A stretch of 64,000 bases of DNA, taken from contig NC_010571.1 of NCBI RefSeq assembly GCF_000019965.1, forward strand, positions 2,799,001 through 2,863,000, in the 5' to 3' direction. The notes under the pieces were generated by a model. That model searched no databases and was not told the DNA's origin. It saw nothing but the letters and a program-made list of their open reading frames with translations. This DNA comes from Opitutus terrae PB90-1 (GTDB lineage: Bacteria; Verrucomicrobiota; Verrucomicrobiia; Opitutales; Opitutaceae). Positions 8,901-17,137 of the stretch are shown here, piece by piece (position 1 is the stretch's first letter; each line of letters opens with the position of its first letter). A program made the translations under genes and the position numbers.

Positions 8901-10492
8901 TGCAGCGAGAGGGTTCGCGCCCGGGCGATCGGCTGTCCATCCTTGAACCACTGGTAGGTGATGTCGGGTTCGGCGCGCCACAGGTCCCATCCGAGGCTGG
9001 CCGACCGACCGAGCGGCACCGAGATGCTCTTGAGATCCCGCATTCCCGGTGCGAGCGGTGGGAGCACGGTCACTGTCGCCGACTGACTGCTCACAATGCC
9101 GGCGCCGTTGCGGACTTCCAGACGATAGGTGCCGGCCTCATCGGCGGAAACTGTTTGTAGCGACAATTCCGGATAGGTGCCGTAAAGAACGGGGACGTCG
9201 TTGCAATACCACTGGTAGGTCAACGGCGGGCTGCCCGACGCCGCGGCGGCGAACCGCGCCCACTCGCCCTCGGGAACCTCGACGCTCGCTGGCTGCAGCG
9301 TGAACGACGGCAGGACGGCCGGCTTGATCGTGACGACGGCGGCCGAGCTCGTCGCTTCGCCGTACGTGTTCTTCACGACAACCGTATAACTCCCGGCGTC
9401 GGACAACCTCGCTGCGCTCACCTGGACCCAATGCTCCGGGTGATTGCTCAGCGGCACTCCGTCTTTGAACCATTGGTAGGTCAACGGAGCCGGACCACTG
9501 GCCGTCACCGTGAGCATAAATCCCTCGCCCGCGAAAACGGTCTGACTCTGGGGCTGCATCTGGATCGTCACGGGTGAAGCCGGCGTCACCTGCAGCGTCG
9601 CCTGCCGCGACGTGGCGGTGCCGGCGGGATTGGACACGGTGGCGTGGTATCGCCCCGCATCGCTTAGCTGCGCAACGTCGATCTGAAACGTGTCCGCCGT
9701 CGCGCCCGGGATTGGAGTGTCGTCCTTGAACCACTCATAGCGGAGCGGAGGCGATCCGCTGCGCAGTCGCACTCGGAAAGAAACGGTCGAGTACTGTGCC
9801 GCAGTGGTATCGGCGGGGCCGACCGCCGAAATCACGATCGCGATGGCGGGCATTACGCTCAAGCTCGCCGTCGGGCTGGTCACAGACCCGAGCGCGTTGG
9901 TGACCACCACCGAGTAGGATCCGGCGTCCGCGAGCGCCACCGCGCCGATCCGCAGACTCTCGGCTGTCGCGCCCGGAAGGTCCTGTCCGTCTTTGCGCCA
10001 TTGGTACGTGACGGGGCGGCTGCCCGTGGCGCTGCAGATGAACTCGACTGCTTCGCCGACGTAGCGATCCGCGGGAACTCCCAACATCGTGATTACCGGC
10101 GGCGCCGGCGGTTTCACGCTCAGCTGCAGTTCCGGCGTGCCAGAGCCTTCCGTCGTGGTGATCACGACGCTGTACTTCCCGGCATCAGCGACCGTCGCCG
10201 CGGAGATTGAGTAAGTCGACGTCGTCGCGCTGGCAATGGGCACGGAGTTCTTGCGCCACTGATAGCTCACACCGGTGTCGGGGGGTGTTGGCGTGAGGGT
10301 GAAGATCACCTCTTCGCCACTCTCGACGGACCAGGGCCCGCTGATGGAGTACGGCAAAACCGGCGGTGGTGGCGGCGGCGGAGTTGGTGGCACATCCGGG
10401 GCTACTAGGGACATTGTCTTCGTCCACGCACCGGTGGACATAGGTGCCGCGGCGGCAATAAATCCAAAACCGAGGCCGAGGGCGAAACGCAT
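5969..10492 (-). CDS. Giant secreted protein with seven Ig-like domains and a beta-propeller-like core
   Basis: About 1507 residues from the ATG at 10492 (a GTG at 10546 is in frame). The N-terminus MRFALGLGFGFIAAAAPMST is a signal peptide, followed by a proline-rich linker. Six Ig-like domains follow, each recognisable by YQW/YEW plus a KD/KN turn (YQWRKNSVPI, YQWRKDGQDL, YEWFKDDTPI, YQWFKDGVPL, YQWYCNDVPV, YQWFKDGQPI) and a D-A-G-x-Y motif. A region of about 600 residues without Ig motifs then carries repeated aromatic/aspartate strands, suggesting a beta-propeller. A seventh Ig domain (YTWLKNGAPI, DAGIYTARV) and a C-terminal domain (VDYDGVADIAAIAIHSRNG, FG-GAP-like) follow. Likely an extracellular adhesion or matrix protein; no PEP-CTERM tail is seen. 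Confidence 0.85.
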   Translation of the reverse strand: MRFALGLGFGFIAAAAPMSTGAWTKTMSLVAPDVPPTPPPPPPPVLPYSISGPWSVESGEEVIFTLTPTPPDTGVSYQWRKNSVPIASATTSTYSISAATVADAGKYSVVITTTEGSGTPELQLSVKPPAPPVITMLGVPADRYVGEAVEFICSATGSRPVTYQWRKDGQDLPGATAESLRIGAVALADAGSYSVVVTNALGSVTSPTASLSVMPAIAIVISAVGPADTTAAQYSTVSFRVRLRSGSPPLRYEWFKDDTPIPGATADTFQIDVAQLSDAGRYHATVSNPAGTATSRQATLQVTPASPVTIQMQPQSQTVFAGEGFMLTVTASGPAPLTYQWFKDGVPLSNHPEHWVQVSAARLSDAGSYTVVVKNTYGEATSSAAVVTIKPAVLPSFTLQPASVEVPEGEWARFAAAASGSPPLTYQWYCNDVPVLYGTYPELSLQTVSADEAGTYRLEVRNGAGIVSSQSATVTVLPPLAPGMRDLKSISVPLGRSASLGWDLWRAEPDITYQWFKDGQPIARARTLSLHWRDLTPADAGDYFLVTTNRTGSTPSQVARITVLAPASASQWAQVQRQGDVVYFLRNNPGRIERFDLATDTWLPALPLASEPHAMLVTADALYVSRGKTLDRLHLDGTGAAAFSTEFASDVVGLDKLNDALVAYEALPDDDSRLTLVRLSDGVKTVAQTWVWDRWSEVVALPEQNRILTRSSSEPSSFLYLDIRSDGSLRGPERGPYYIDFPAGNRFTVYPDHEHFVDNSGIVYQSSDLRFAGSLGGGFDDISFTESGDPVVLRGSTVHIYRSYVEQRRYASGFAGGRLFVRGDEAVIFGTTGADGSISRLRVPLSLAQPPASAAALDPQTLNFTPDDVFRDKNGVIHLLSKLHRQLFRWSTTERLFLTSLPLQGWPNHVAYSPATHRVYVAYGDARVTQIKLDAATPQEEPFFTSVEAIDALTTAGEFVLLWDSHRSSSVRWCFIVAPDGRLAWAERFGNPSRHYEWNPVNRRLYHFRDWVSPNDLGYTAISTTGAIAAQKDSPYHGDEQLTPRYPIRLTPDGAAVLIGTGRFYDADTLALINGRELGNRIDDAVWVDGRLFTARALATGVQVQRWNDATGTLERSVTVPGKVARLFAHGTNQLLVVASRPESVPTFLFFDLDLATLATPARPVALADQPASQAVGLGQSATLRVVTAANTGAATYTWLKNGAPIGGATAPELTLADFQPRDAGIYTARVAIADGSAESVPFILGPTPRAKATGTASEVGPNIVHPNGNTYDQVLLTGGAASVCADPDQILRISFVDLSGDIVQVEYSGAGTLSVVMDYPSEPAPAVNYVQPGVNYVRGHANIIVTGADETSHLSIFTVGRVTAVNPSLFRYDVDYDGVADIAAIAIHSRNGRFGSLRAANAWCFATRGVTGLFAPGVQFTGPVYLGDISAIDAATPHLSLASTPDLRVAGGSLAQINGAAVRVSELVPCAFTDGTTSHGWTLPAMTNQARFEKDGLDVTSLIVPP

Positions 10493-10758
10493 CACGGCGG
10501 ACAGCGGTCGTTTCGGATCAAAACAGAAGCGATGGAAGCCTGGCACGCGAGTGACCGAAGCATGGTGGCGTCGCGCTCGCCACGCCAGCGAATCTTGAAA
10601 TGCGATTGCAGTTCAATCTTCCGAGCCAAATACGAACGATACTTTGAGGGCGTAGCTCGAGGGCTCAGCGCCGGGTAGAAAAGCCCAACTGGGAGCCGAT
10701 CGGCGCGATGAACGCTTGGGGCTCGCGCGCGACGAGCACAGCGGGTGGACTCGGCGTG

Positions 10759-11241
10759 ATGAAGCCCCGGCTGATTTTCGTCTCGTTGGTCACGATGCTG
10801 GCGATTGCCGGGTGTGATCGGAACGAGTCTCAGCCCCCGCCGGCGGTGGACGATCTCGCGCTCGAACGTCGCGTGCAGGCGTTTGGGCAGACCGCCACGG
10901 CGGCGGATATCGCCTGGCGCTCGAGCGGCCTGGGGATCCGCATCATCACGCCAGGCGAGGGGAGCGCTCCGAAGATGACGGACGTGGTACGCGTGCACTA
11001 CACCGGCCGGTTGAAGGACGGCACGGTGTTCGACGACTCGCGTGCGCGAGGAAAACCGCAGGATTTCGTGGTGAACCGGCTGATCACCGGTTGGGCCGCC
11101 GCAATGTCGTCGCTCCAACCCGGCGGTCGCGCGGAGATTTTCATTCCGCCGAAGCTCGGCTACGGCGGTATGAAAGTGGCGGGGGTGCCACCGAACTCCG
11201 GACTGATCTTCGATGTCGAGTTGCTCGCGGTGAACCCGTAG
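10759..11241 (+). CDS. FKBP-type peptidyl-prolyl isomerase, lipoprotein
   Basis: 160 residues. The start at 10759 gives a lipoprotein signal (KPRLIFVSLVTMLAIAGC, cleaved before Cys); an in-frame ATG at 10708 would only add residues in front of it. After a short linker comes one FKBP domain: VVRVHYTGRLKDGTVFDDS, then FVVNRLITGW, LQPGGRAEIFIPPKLGYGG and VPPNSGLIFDVELL, the standard succession of active-site strands. FKBP domains isomerise X-Pro bonds; the lipobox suggests action in the periplasm, anchored to a membrane. It is a single gene, convergent with the next one. Confidence 0.92.
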   Translation: MKPRLIFVSLVTMLAIAGCDRNESQPPPAVDDLALERRVQAFGQTATAADIAWRSSGLGIRIITPGEGSAPKMTDVVRVHYTGRLKDGTVFDDSRARGKPQDFVVNRLITGWAAAMSSLQPGGRAEIFIPPKLGYGGMKVAGVPPNSGLIFDVELLAVNP

Positions 11242-11360
11242 CGCGCAGCACTCTGATCGCGAGGCGCCGACCTGACCGAAACCGGCCGCGGATTCGCGCT
11301 GGGATCGGGAGCGGGGCGACTGGCGCGGCGGCACGTCGGGAGCGAAACCCGCGCCGCCGG

Positions 11361-11795
11361 CTACGCCGCCGCGTAGAGCCGCTGCACCGATTCGCGGCTG
11401 AGCACGATGATCGTGAAGATCCCGAGTACCGTGCCGAATGGCATGAACGCGCACAGGATCGCGCCCATCACGAAACTGAACATCCGGTGCTGTCGACGGG
11501 CGAGGAACCGTCCGGAGAGGAAAGTGCAAAGGGCGGCAGCCCAGCCGATCAGCACCAGCGTTCCGCCGATGGCGATGAAGAGATAGCCGAAACCGGGCGG
11601 CGGCGGCGTGCCTTTCGCGGCCTCACCCATGAAACCGGAGCTCGTCACCATCATGACGCCGATCGCCACGTGAATGAGCGGAAAGCAGGCAAACACCGCA
11701 CCGATACCTGCGACCACGTAGTGGAAAACCGCGAGCAGCCGGAGGTGTTCTTCGTCCTTGCTGCGCGTGGGGAGGGGCATGTTGGGAGAATCCAT
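11361..11795 (-). CDS. Small membrane protein of unknown function
   Basis: 144 residues from the ATG at 11795, with a charged N-terminus (SKDEEHLRLLAVFHYVVAG) and three or four hydrophobic helices: GIGAVFACFPLIHVAIGVMM, GYLFIAIGGTLVLIGWAAAL and MFSFVMGAILCAFMPFGTVL. It ends ESVQRLYAAA. I recognise a pattern common to small uncharacterised Verrucomicrobiota and Planctomycetota membrane proteins but cannot name a function. An in-frame start at 11837 is possible. It lies upstream of no other gene on its strand. Confidence 0.65.
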   Translation of the reverse strand: MDSPNMPLPTRSKDEEHLRLLAVFHYVVAGIGAVFACFPLIHVAIGVMMVTSSGFMGEAAKGTPPPPGFGYLFIAIGGTLVLIGWAAALCTFLSGRFLARRQHRMFSFVMGAILCAFMPFGTVLGIFTIIVLSRESVQRLYAAA

Positions 11796-11912
11796 GGGGA
11801 TGCGCGCGACCGGAGGCTGGGCCGGCTTGGGGCACACCCAGCCAACTCTGGGCGCCCTGCTGCGGCAAGGACCGAGGGACGAATCCTGTGCGATTCCCGG
11901 GAAGAACTCGGG

Positions 11913-13295
11913 CTAGAGGAGAACCAGACTCAGCGTCAGCACGACGGCGACGCCCGTGACGCCGGCAATTGCCGAACCCACCGTGACGAGCCGGTAGCCT
12001 TGGCTGACGGTGAGACCCGACATCTGCGAGATCACCCAGAAATAGCTGTCGTTGACGTGTGAGACCATCATCGCCCCCGAGGCGACGGCGAGCGTGGTCA
12101 GCACGGGGCCAAACCCCGCGGCGAGGCCCATCGACGGCAGCAGGTGCCCTACGAGCGAGGCGGTGGTGATCATGGCGACGGTCGACGAGCCCAGGGCGGT
12201 TTTTAGGCCGGCGGCAATCAGGAACGGCAGGAGGATGCTCCAGCGGCCAAGGTCGAGCGCGGCAACGCTGTCACCGACGAACTGGGCCATCGCCGTTTCG
12301 CGCAGCACGCCGCCGAGCGCGCCGCCCGCGGCGGTGATCAAAATGATCGTGCCCGCATCCCGCAGTCCGTCGCCACACCACGCACCGAAAACCTCGCGGC
12401 CTGCGCGGCGTACGACGAACCACGCCAGAAAGACGCCGAGCACGATGGCGGTGTTCGGGTCGCCCAGGGTTGCCAACGCCGCGCGCCACGCGCCGTCGCC
12501 GAAGGGGCGGTCGGGAAGATCAGCCACGGATTTGAGTGCGATCAGCAACACGGGAAGCACGATCGGGGCAAACGCCGCGAGCGCGCCGGGCCGCGGCATC
12601 GCTGGCGGCGTGGGCGACGCTGCGCTGCCGTTGTGCCGCGCGGGATCCACGAACACGCGGCTTCCCACGAAGCGCGCGTAAGCGTAGGTCGTCAGCACGA
12701 CCGGCACCGCCACCAGCAGCCCGAGCACGATCACTTTTCCGATGTCGGCACCGAGTTCGCCGGCGGTGGCAATGGGTCCCGGTGTCGGCGGCACGAGGCA
12801 GTGCGTCGAGTAGAGTCCCATGCTCAGCGCAACCGCGAACGCCGCGAGCGACTGTCCGGTCTGCCGTGCGAGCGAGCGGTTGAGCGAGGAGAGGATGACG
12901 TAGCCGGAATCGCAGAAAACCGGAATCGAGACGACCGCGCCGGTGCATGACATCGCGAGCACGGAGCGCTGTCGGCCGATGAGCTTGAGCACCGTCTCAG
13001 CCATCACCACAGCGCAGCCGCTTTTTTCGAGCACCGAGCCGACGATGCAACCGCACGCGATGACGATGCCGATGGTGGCGATCGTTTTTCCGAACCCGCC
13101 GGTCAGCGCGCTCATCGTCGCGGCCGGCGTCAATCCGGCCGCGAGCCCGAGCGCGTAGGCGGTGATGATCAGCGCGAGGAACGGGTGGAGTTTGAACCGT
13201 GTCGTGGCGACGACGATGAAGGCAACGCCCAGCGCGAGCGCCAGGAGCAGCGACGGTCCGGTGAGCAGCGAGGCCGGGAGTGAAAGCGGGGGCAT
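11913..13295 (-). CDS. GntP family permease (gluconate/organic acid:H+ symporter)
   Basis: 460 residues, almost entirely hydrophobic, with about 12-14 helices. GFGKTIATIGIVIACGCIVG, KSGCAVVMAETVLKLIGRQR, FCDSGYVILSSLN and PPTPGPIATAGELGADIG are diagnostic of the GntP family, which imports gluconate and related sugar acids in symport with protons. The C-terminal half has LKTALGSSTVAMITTASL and MVSHVNDSYFWVISQ, also typical. It follows the MHS symporter on the same strand with a 254-bp gap holding REP palindromes. Whether its substrate matches the GMC dehydrogenase product 10 kb away is only an inference. Confidence 0.92.
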   Translation of the reverse strand: MPPLSLPASLLTGPSLLLALALGVAFIVVATTRFKLHPFLALIITAYALGLAAGLTPAATMSALTGGFGKTIATIGIVIACGCIVGSVLEKSGCAVVMAETVLKLIGRQRSVLAMSCTGAVVSIPVFCDSGYVILSSLNRSLARQTGQSLAAFAVALSMGLYSTHCLVPPTPGPIATAGELGADIGKVIVLGLLVAVPVVLTTYAYARFVGSRVFVDPARHNGSAASPTPPAMPRPGALAAFAPIVLPVLLIALKSVADLPDRPFGDGAWRAALATLGDPNTAIVLGVFLAWFVVRRAGREVFGAWCGDGLRDAGTIILITAAGGALGGVLRETAMAQFVGDSVAALDLGRWSILLPFLIAAGLKTALGSSTVAMITTASLVGHLLPSMGLAAGFGPVLTTLAVASGAMMVSHVNDSYFWVISQMSGLTVSQGYRLVTVGSAIAGVTGVAVVLTLSLVLL

Positions 13296-13406
13296 GGGGC
13301 GCTCCGGCCCGAGGCACGGAACGGCGGGACGGTAATCGCACCGCGCGTGGCGACAAGCGCCGGTTGAGCACCGATGACCGAAAGAAGACGCATCTCACTT
13401 TTTCGA

Positions 13407-13452
13407 CATGGGCGGGACGCCCATGCCACGTGGCACGGGCGTCTCGCCCGTG
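13407..13452. repeat. Pair of REP-like palindromes
   Basis: Two 19-bp palindromes: CATGGGCG-GGA-CGCCCATG (13407-13425) and CACGGGCG-TCT-CGCCCGTG (13434-13452), separated by 8 bases and with complementary loops, so the pair as a whole is a larger inverted arrangement. They lie in the gap between the symporter stop and the GntP gene. The same pair recurs at 23419-23476 in reverse order. Confidence 0.85.
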
Positions 13453-13549
13453 GGCTTTCAGGAAACCGAAATGCGCCCCGAAAGAAGTTGCAGTCGCTGG
13501 CAGGGCGCGGATTTCACCCCGGTCGTGCCCAAGGGCGCGGGCATTCGCC

Positions 13550-15235
13550 TTATCGCGAGATATCGAGATCCTTCGTTTCGCGCAGGAAGAACAGGCCGTA
13601 GATCAGACTCATCGCGGCGATCGCCATCGGATAATAGAGCCCGGCGTAGATGTTGCCGGTGTAAACGCAGATCGACGTGGCGATCAGGGGCAGGAATCCG
13701 CCGAACCAGCCATTGCCGATGTGATACGGCAGCGACATCGAGGTGTAGCGGATTCGCGTGGGGAACAACTCGACGAGATAGGCCGCGATCGGGCCATACA
13801 CCATCGCGACGTAGGCAAGCAGGATCGACAACAGCAGGATCACCTTCGGTCGCTGCACCGCTTCCGGATCGGCGGCCACGATCTTGCCATCGGCAGAGGT
13901 GACGGTGATCTTCGAATACAGGCTCTCCGCAAAGGCCGCATCATAGGCCTTCGCGTCGAAGCCGGTGATGATCTTCCCGTCCACCTCGAGCGCCAGCGGC
14001 ACGGACGGATCAGTCGCGGGCGCGAGATCGAAGGGAATGCCCTTCGCGTTGAGGTAGGCGCGCGCCTGGTCGATTGTCTTGGTCGGCGGCGCCGGCTTGA
14101 CGATCTTTGTCGCGGCGTCGGCCACGGCTTCGAGCGTCAGCTTGGCCATGCCGTGATAGTCGGTGGTGTGAAGCGTGACCGGCGACTGCTCCATTGCGTG
14201 AGCCAGTGCGGGATTCACGGCCTTGGTCAATCCGCCAAAAATCGTCGGATACGTCAGCACCGCGAGCGCGAAGCCGGAGAGCATGATGTATTTCCGGCCG
14301 ATCTTGTCGGAGAGCCAGCCGAAGAACACGAGCAGCGCGGCGCCAATCACGAGCGCGACCGACAGCAGCGCGTAGGCGTCGATGAAGTAGAGCTTGAGCG
14401 TCGCCATCAGGAAGAAGAGCGCGTAGAACTGGCCGGCATACCAGACGACGCCCTGGCCGGCGGTGGCGCCGAGCAGTGCACCGAGCACAAGCTTGGCGTT
14501 GGGCCAGCGCGCGAAGCTTTCGGTGAGCGGCGCCTTCGAGTGGTTGCCCTGTGCCTTCATCTCCAGGTACACCGGCGACTCCTGCAGTTTCAGTCGGATG
14601 TAGACCGACACGGCGAGCAGCACGAACGAGAAGAGGAACGGAATCCGCCAGCCCCAGCGATTGAAGGCCTCGGCGTCCATCACCAACCGCGTCGTGCCGA
14701 TGACGCCGAGCGAAAGGAACAGCCCGAGCGTGGCCGTGGTTTGGATCCAGCTGGTGAAAATGCCGCGTTTGCCGTGCGGCGCGTGTTCGGCCACGTAGGT
14801 CGCGGCGCCGCCGTATTCGCCGCCGAGTGCGAGGCCTTGCGCCAGTCGCAGCAGCACGAGGATGATCGGCGCGGCCCAGCCGATCGTGGCGAACGACGGC
14901 AGGAATCCGATCACCGCCGTCGACAGGCCCATCACCATGATGGTGACGAGAAAGGTGTATTTGCGTCCGACCAGGTCGCCGATCCGGCCGAACACGAGCG
15001 CGCCGAACGGGCGGACGGAGAAGCCGACGCCGAACAGCGCGAGACTCGAAAGGTAAGCCGCCGTTTCATTGCCGGCGGGGAAGAAGAGCTTGCCGAAAAA
15101 CGCCGCGAGCGTCCCGAAGATGTAGAAATCATACCATTCGAAGACGGTGCCGAGCGACGAGGCGAAGATGACCAGCTTGTGTTTGCGATCGATGCCTTCC
15201 TCGGGGATCGGCGAGACGGAGGTAACAGGGTCCAT
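13550..15235 (-). CDS. MFS transporter, metabolite:H+ symporter (MHS) type, with periplasmic insert
   Basis: 561 residues from the ATG at 15235 (MDPVTSVSPIPEEG). SLGTVFEWYDFYIFG is the classic start of helix 1 in the MHS/sugar-phosphate-symporter group. The MFS loop motif appears twice: GRIGDLVGRK after helix 2 and GWLSDKIGRK after helix 8. Helix 9 is followed by about 127 polar residues (about 337-463, TKAVNPALAH to PEAVQRP) before helix 10 (VILLLSILLAYVAMVYGPIA). By MFS topology this loop faces the periplasm and is far longer than normal. The substrate is unknown; the group includes dicarboxylate, proline, betaine and shikimate carriers. Confidence 0.88.
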   Translation of the reverse strand: MDPVTSVSPIPEEGIDRKHKLVIFASSLGTVFEWYDFYIFGTLAAFFGKLFFPAGNETAAYLSSLALFGVGFSVRPFGALVFGRIGDLVGRKYTFLVTIMVMGLSTAVIGFLPSFATIGWAAPIILVLLRLAQGLALGGEYGGAATYVAEHAPHGKRGIFTSWIQTTATLGLFLSLGVIGTTRLVMDAEAFNRWGWRIPFLFSFVLLAVSVYIRLKLQESPVYLEMKAQGNHSKAPLTESFARWPNAKLVLGALLGATAGQGVVWYAGQFYALFFLMATLKLYFIDAYALLSVALVIGAALLVFFGWLSDKIGRKYIMLSGFALAVLTYPTIFGGLTKAVNPALAHAMEQSPVTLHTTDYHGMAKLTLEAVADAATKIVKPAPPTKTIDQARAYLNAKGIPFDLAPATDPSVPLALEVDGKIITGFDAKAYDAAFAESLYSKITVTSADGKIVAADPEAVQRPKVILLLSILLAYVAMVYGPIAAYLVELFPTRIRYTSMSLPYHIGNGWFGGFLPLIATSICVYTGNIYAGLYYPMAIAAMSLIYGLFFLRETKDLDISR

Positions 15236-15279
15236 GTGTGGGGTGAAGCGACTCGGTCCGGCCGCCGGGTGGCTCGCGG

Positions 15280-15301
15280 CGCGATTTCGGGGGAAATCGC
15301 G
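15280..15301. promoter_or_regulatory. Perfect inverted repeat upstream of the MHS symporter
   Basis: CGCGATTTC (15280-15288), four G, then GAAATCGCG (15293-15301): a 9-bp perfect stem 45 bp before the symporter ATG, in the 320-base divergent gap to the propeller gene. It could be an operator or a leader hairpin. The rest of the gap shows nothing I recognise. Confidence 0.45.
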
Positions 15302-15555
15302 GCGGGGGATCGCGAAGAGCGAACGGACCGCGCGCACATGTAGGGAGCGGAAGGGAAAAGGCAAGGGGACAGGCGATTAGGCGGAAGGGGCGCGCCGGTG
15401 CCCGGGGCGTGAGCAGCGCGATCCACCGGGCCGTGGACATTGCCTGGCGCCACCGATGCCGCGCATCGCTGCGCTCACGCGCAGGGCCACCTCGGAAAAA
15501 CGAGTTCGGAATCTGGCTGCAACGTTCGCACGCGCTCGCGGCAGCCGGTGCTTGT

Positions 15556-17043
15556 ATGACACGAATAGCGCGGCTATCGACTGCGGCCATGATGATGGGA
15601 TCCTGCTGCACGAATTCGAGTTGGCGCACGACCGTGCTTAGCCTGGCCCTGAACGCGATTGCCGGGCTTTGGGCGCAGCCGGTCAACGCGAGCGTGATGT
15701 TTCGCGGCTCGCCGACGCATGAGGCGGCGCTACCGGGTCGCACGGTGGAACTCGCGGGCATGGCGTGGCGGTTCGAGACCGGCGGACCGGTGCGTTCCAC
15801 GCCGGCGGTGAGCCGCGGCATCGCGGTCTTTGGCAGCAACGATGGATTTCTGTACGCGGTCGACGCGAAGACGGGCGGCCAGGTTTGGAAGATCAAACTT
15901 GGCGGGCCGGTCTCGTCGTCCCCCGCGATCGCGGAGGATCGCGTCATTGTCATGGGCGCCGATGGCGTGCTGCGGGCGTTGCGGCTGGAAAACGGCGACG
16001 CCCTCTGGGTACTAGCCACGGGATCGCTCAAGCCGGTTGGCGGAGATCCGCGAATCTACGACTGGTGGGTGTCGTCGCCGACGGTCGCGGGCGACCGGAT
16101 ATATGTCGGGTGCGGCGACGGAACGGTGCGCTGCGTTGCACTCGCGGATGGGCGGGAGCACTGGTCGTTCATGACCGGGCATCGGGTGCGCTCGACGCCC
16201 TCGGTGGCGGATGGAGCGGTGTTTGTCGGTAGTTTCGACGGACACGTTTATGCGCTCGACGCGCAAACCGGTGCCGAGCGGTGGAGGTTTCAAACGGGCG
16301 ATCTCGTGCAGTCGTCGCCGGCGGTGAGCGGCGGCGTGGTGTGTTTCGGCGCGCGCTCGATGGCGGTGTTCGGACTCGATGCAAAAACCGGCGCGCTGAA
16401 ATGGCGGCGGCCGCATTCGGGATCATGGGTGGTCGCCTCGCCGGCGATTGCCGCAGGCAAGGTTATCATCGGCGGTTCCGATTCACATCTGCTCGAAGCG
16501 CTGGACCTGCACACCGGCGAGCCCGCCTGGAGCGTGGACACGGGCGCCCGGATCATCGGCTCGCCGGTGGTGATCGGCCAGACGGTGCTCTACGGCGGCG
16601 AAGACTGCCGGATCTACACGATCGACGCCCGGAGCGGGCTTGGGCGCTCGATCGACTTCACCGAAGGCGCGCTTTACGGCTCGGTGGTGGTGGGCGATGG
16701 GCTCGCTTACGTGGGCAGTGAAGACGGACACTTTTACGCGTTCCAGCTGCGTGATGCGGCGCCCGTCGCCGAGCCCAACGCGCCCGAGTTGCTGCCGCCG
16801 GCCGTCGGTCGTTATCGGACCGAGTCGGGCGATGTTTATACGCTCTCGGCTCATGACGGCCTGCTGGCGATGAACTACGCGACTTATCCGCCGGCGCTGG
16901 TGACGGTGGAGAAAGACGGCTCATTCGCGTGCCCGATGCTCTGGGGCACGCGCGGCAAGTTTGTGCGCGCGGAGGGTCAGCCGGTGCGCGCGCTGGAGTT
17001 GGACCAGTTCGGTCAGAAGACGACGGCGCGACGGGTCGACTAG
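15556..17043 (+). CDS. PQQ-like beta-propeller repeat protein, secreted
   Basis: 495 residues from the ATG at 15556, with a probable signal in TTVLSLALNAIAGLWAQPVNA. The body is a run of about eight blades of the PQQ/BamB type, each with the pattern ggpVrSTPav...vvfGS-DG-lyAvDakTG-W-f. Examples are PVRSTPAVSRGIAVFGSNDG, FVGSFDGHVYALDAQTG and YVGSEDGHFYAFQL. There is no catalytic dehydrogenase domain and no CxxCH, so it is a propeller-only protein, perhaps a scaffold or sensor. It is monocistronic, divergent from the symporter and convergent with the GH3 gene. The start is uncertain because further ATGs occur at 15589 and just after. Confidence 0.82.
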   Translation: MTRIARLSTAAMMMGSCCTNSSWRTTVLSLALNAIAGLWAQPVNASVMFRGSPTHEAALPGRTVELAGMAWRFETGGPVRSTPAVSRGIAVFGSNDGFLYAVDAKTGGQVWKIKLGGPVSSSPAIAEDRVIVMGADGVLRALRLENGDALWVLATGSLKPVGGDPRIYDWWVSSPTVAGDRIYVGCGDGTVRCVALADGREHWSFMTGHRVRSTPSVADGAVFVGSFDGHVYALDAQTGAERWRFQTGDLVQSSPAVSGGVVCFGARSMAVFGLDAKTGALKWRRPHSGSWVVASPAIAAGKVIIGGSDSHLLEALDLHTGEPAWSVDTGARIIGSPVVIGQTVLYGGEDCRIYTIDARSGLGRSIDFTEGALYGSVVVGDGLAYVGSEDGHFYAFQLRDAAPVAEPNAPELLPPAVGRYRTESGDVYTLSAHDGLLAMNYATYPPALVTVEKDGSFACPMLWGTRGKFVRAEGQPVRALELDQFGQKTTARRVD

Positions 17044-17137
17044 AAGCGTTTCCGCGCAGGGGTGCAGACAAGGCACGCCCGCGAAGAGAGGCAGCGGCCG
17101 AGGGCGGCCGTGCTCCCACGCAGGCGTGTTTCGGCGC

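Noticed and set aside
13407-13452. Intrinsic terminators only
   Set aside because: The hairpins could terminate transcription, but their recurrence with the same sequence at several loci, once inside a gene, shows that they are dispersed repeats first.
13280-15343. A 687-residue plus-strand frame opposite the MHS symporter
   Set aside because: Low-complexity Arg, Glu, His, Asp text with no hydrophobic or family pattern. The opposite strand encodes clear MFS motifs.
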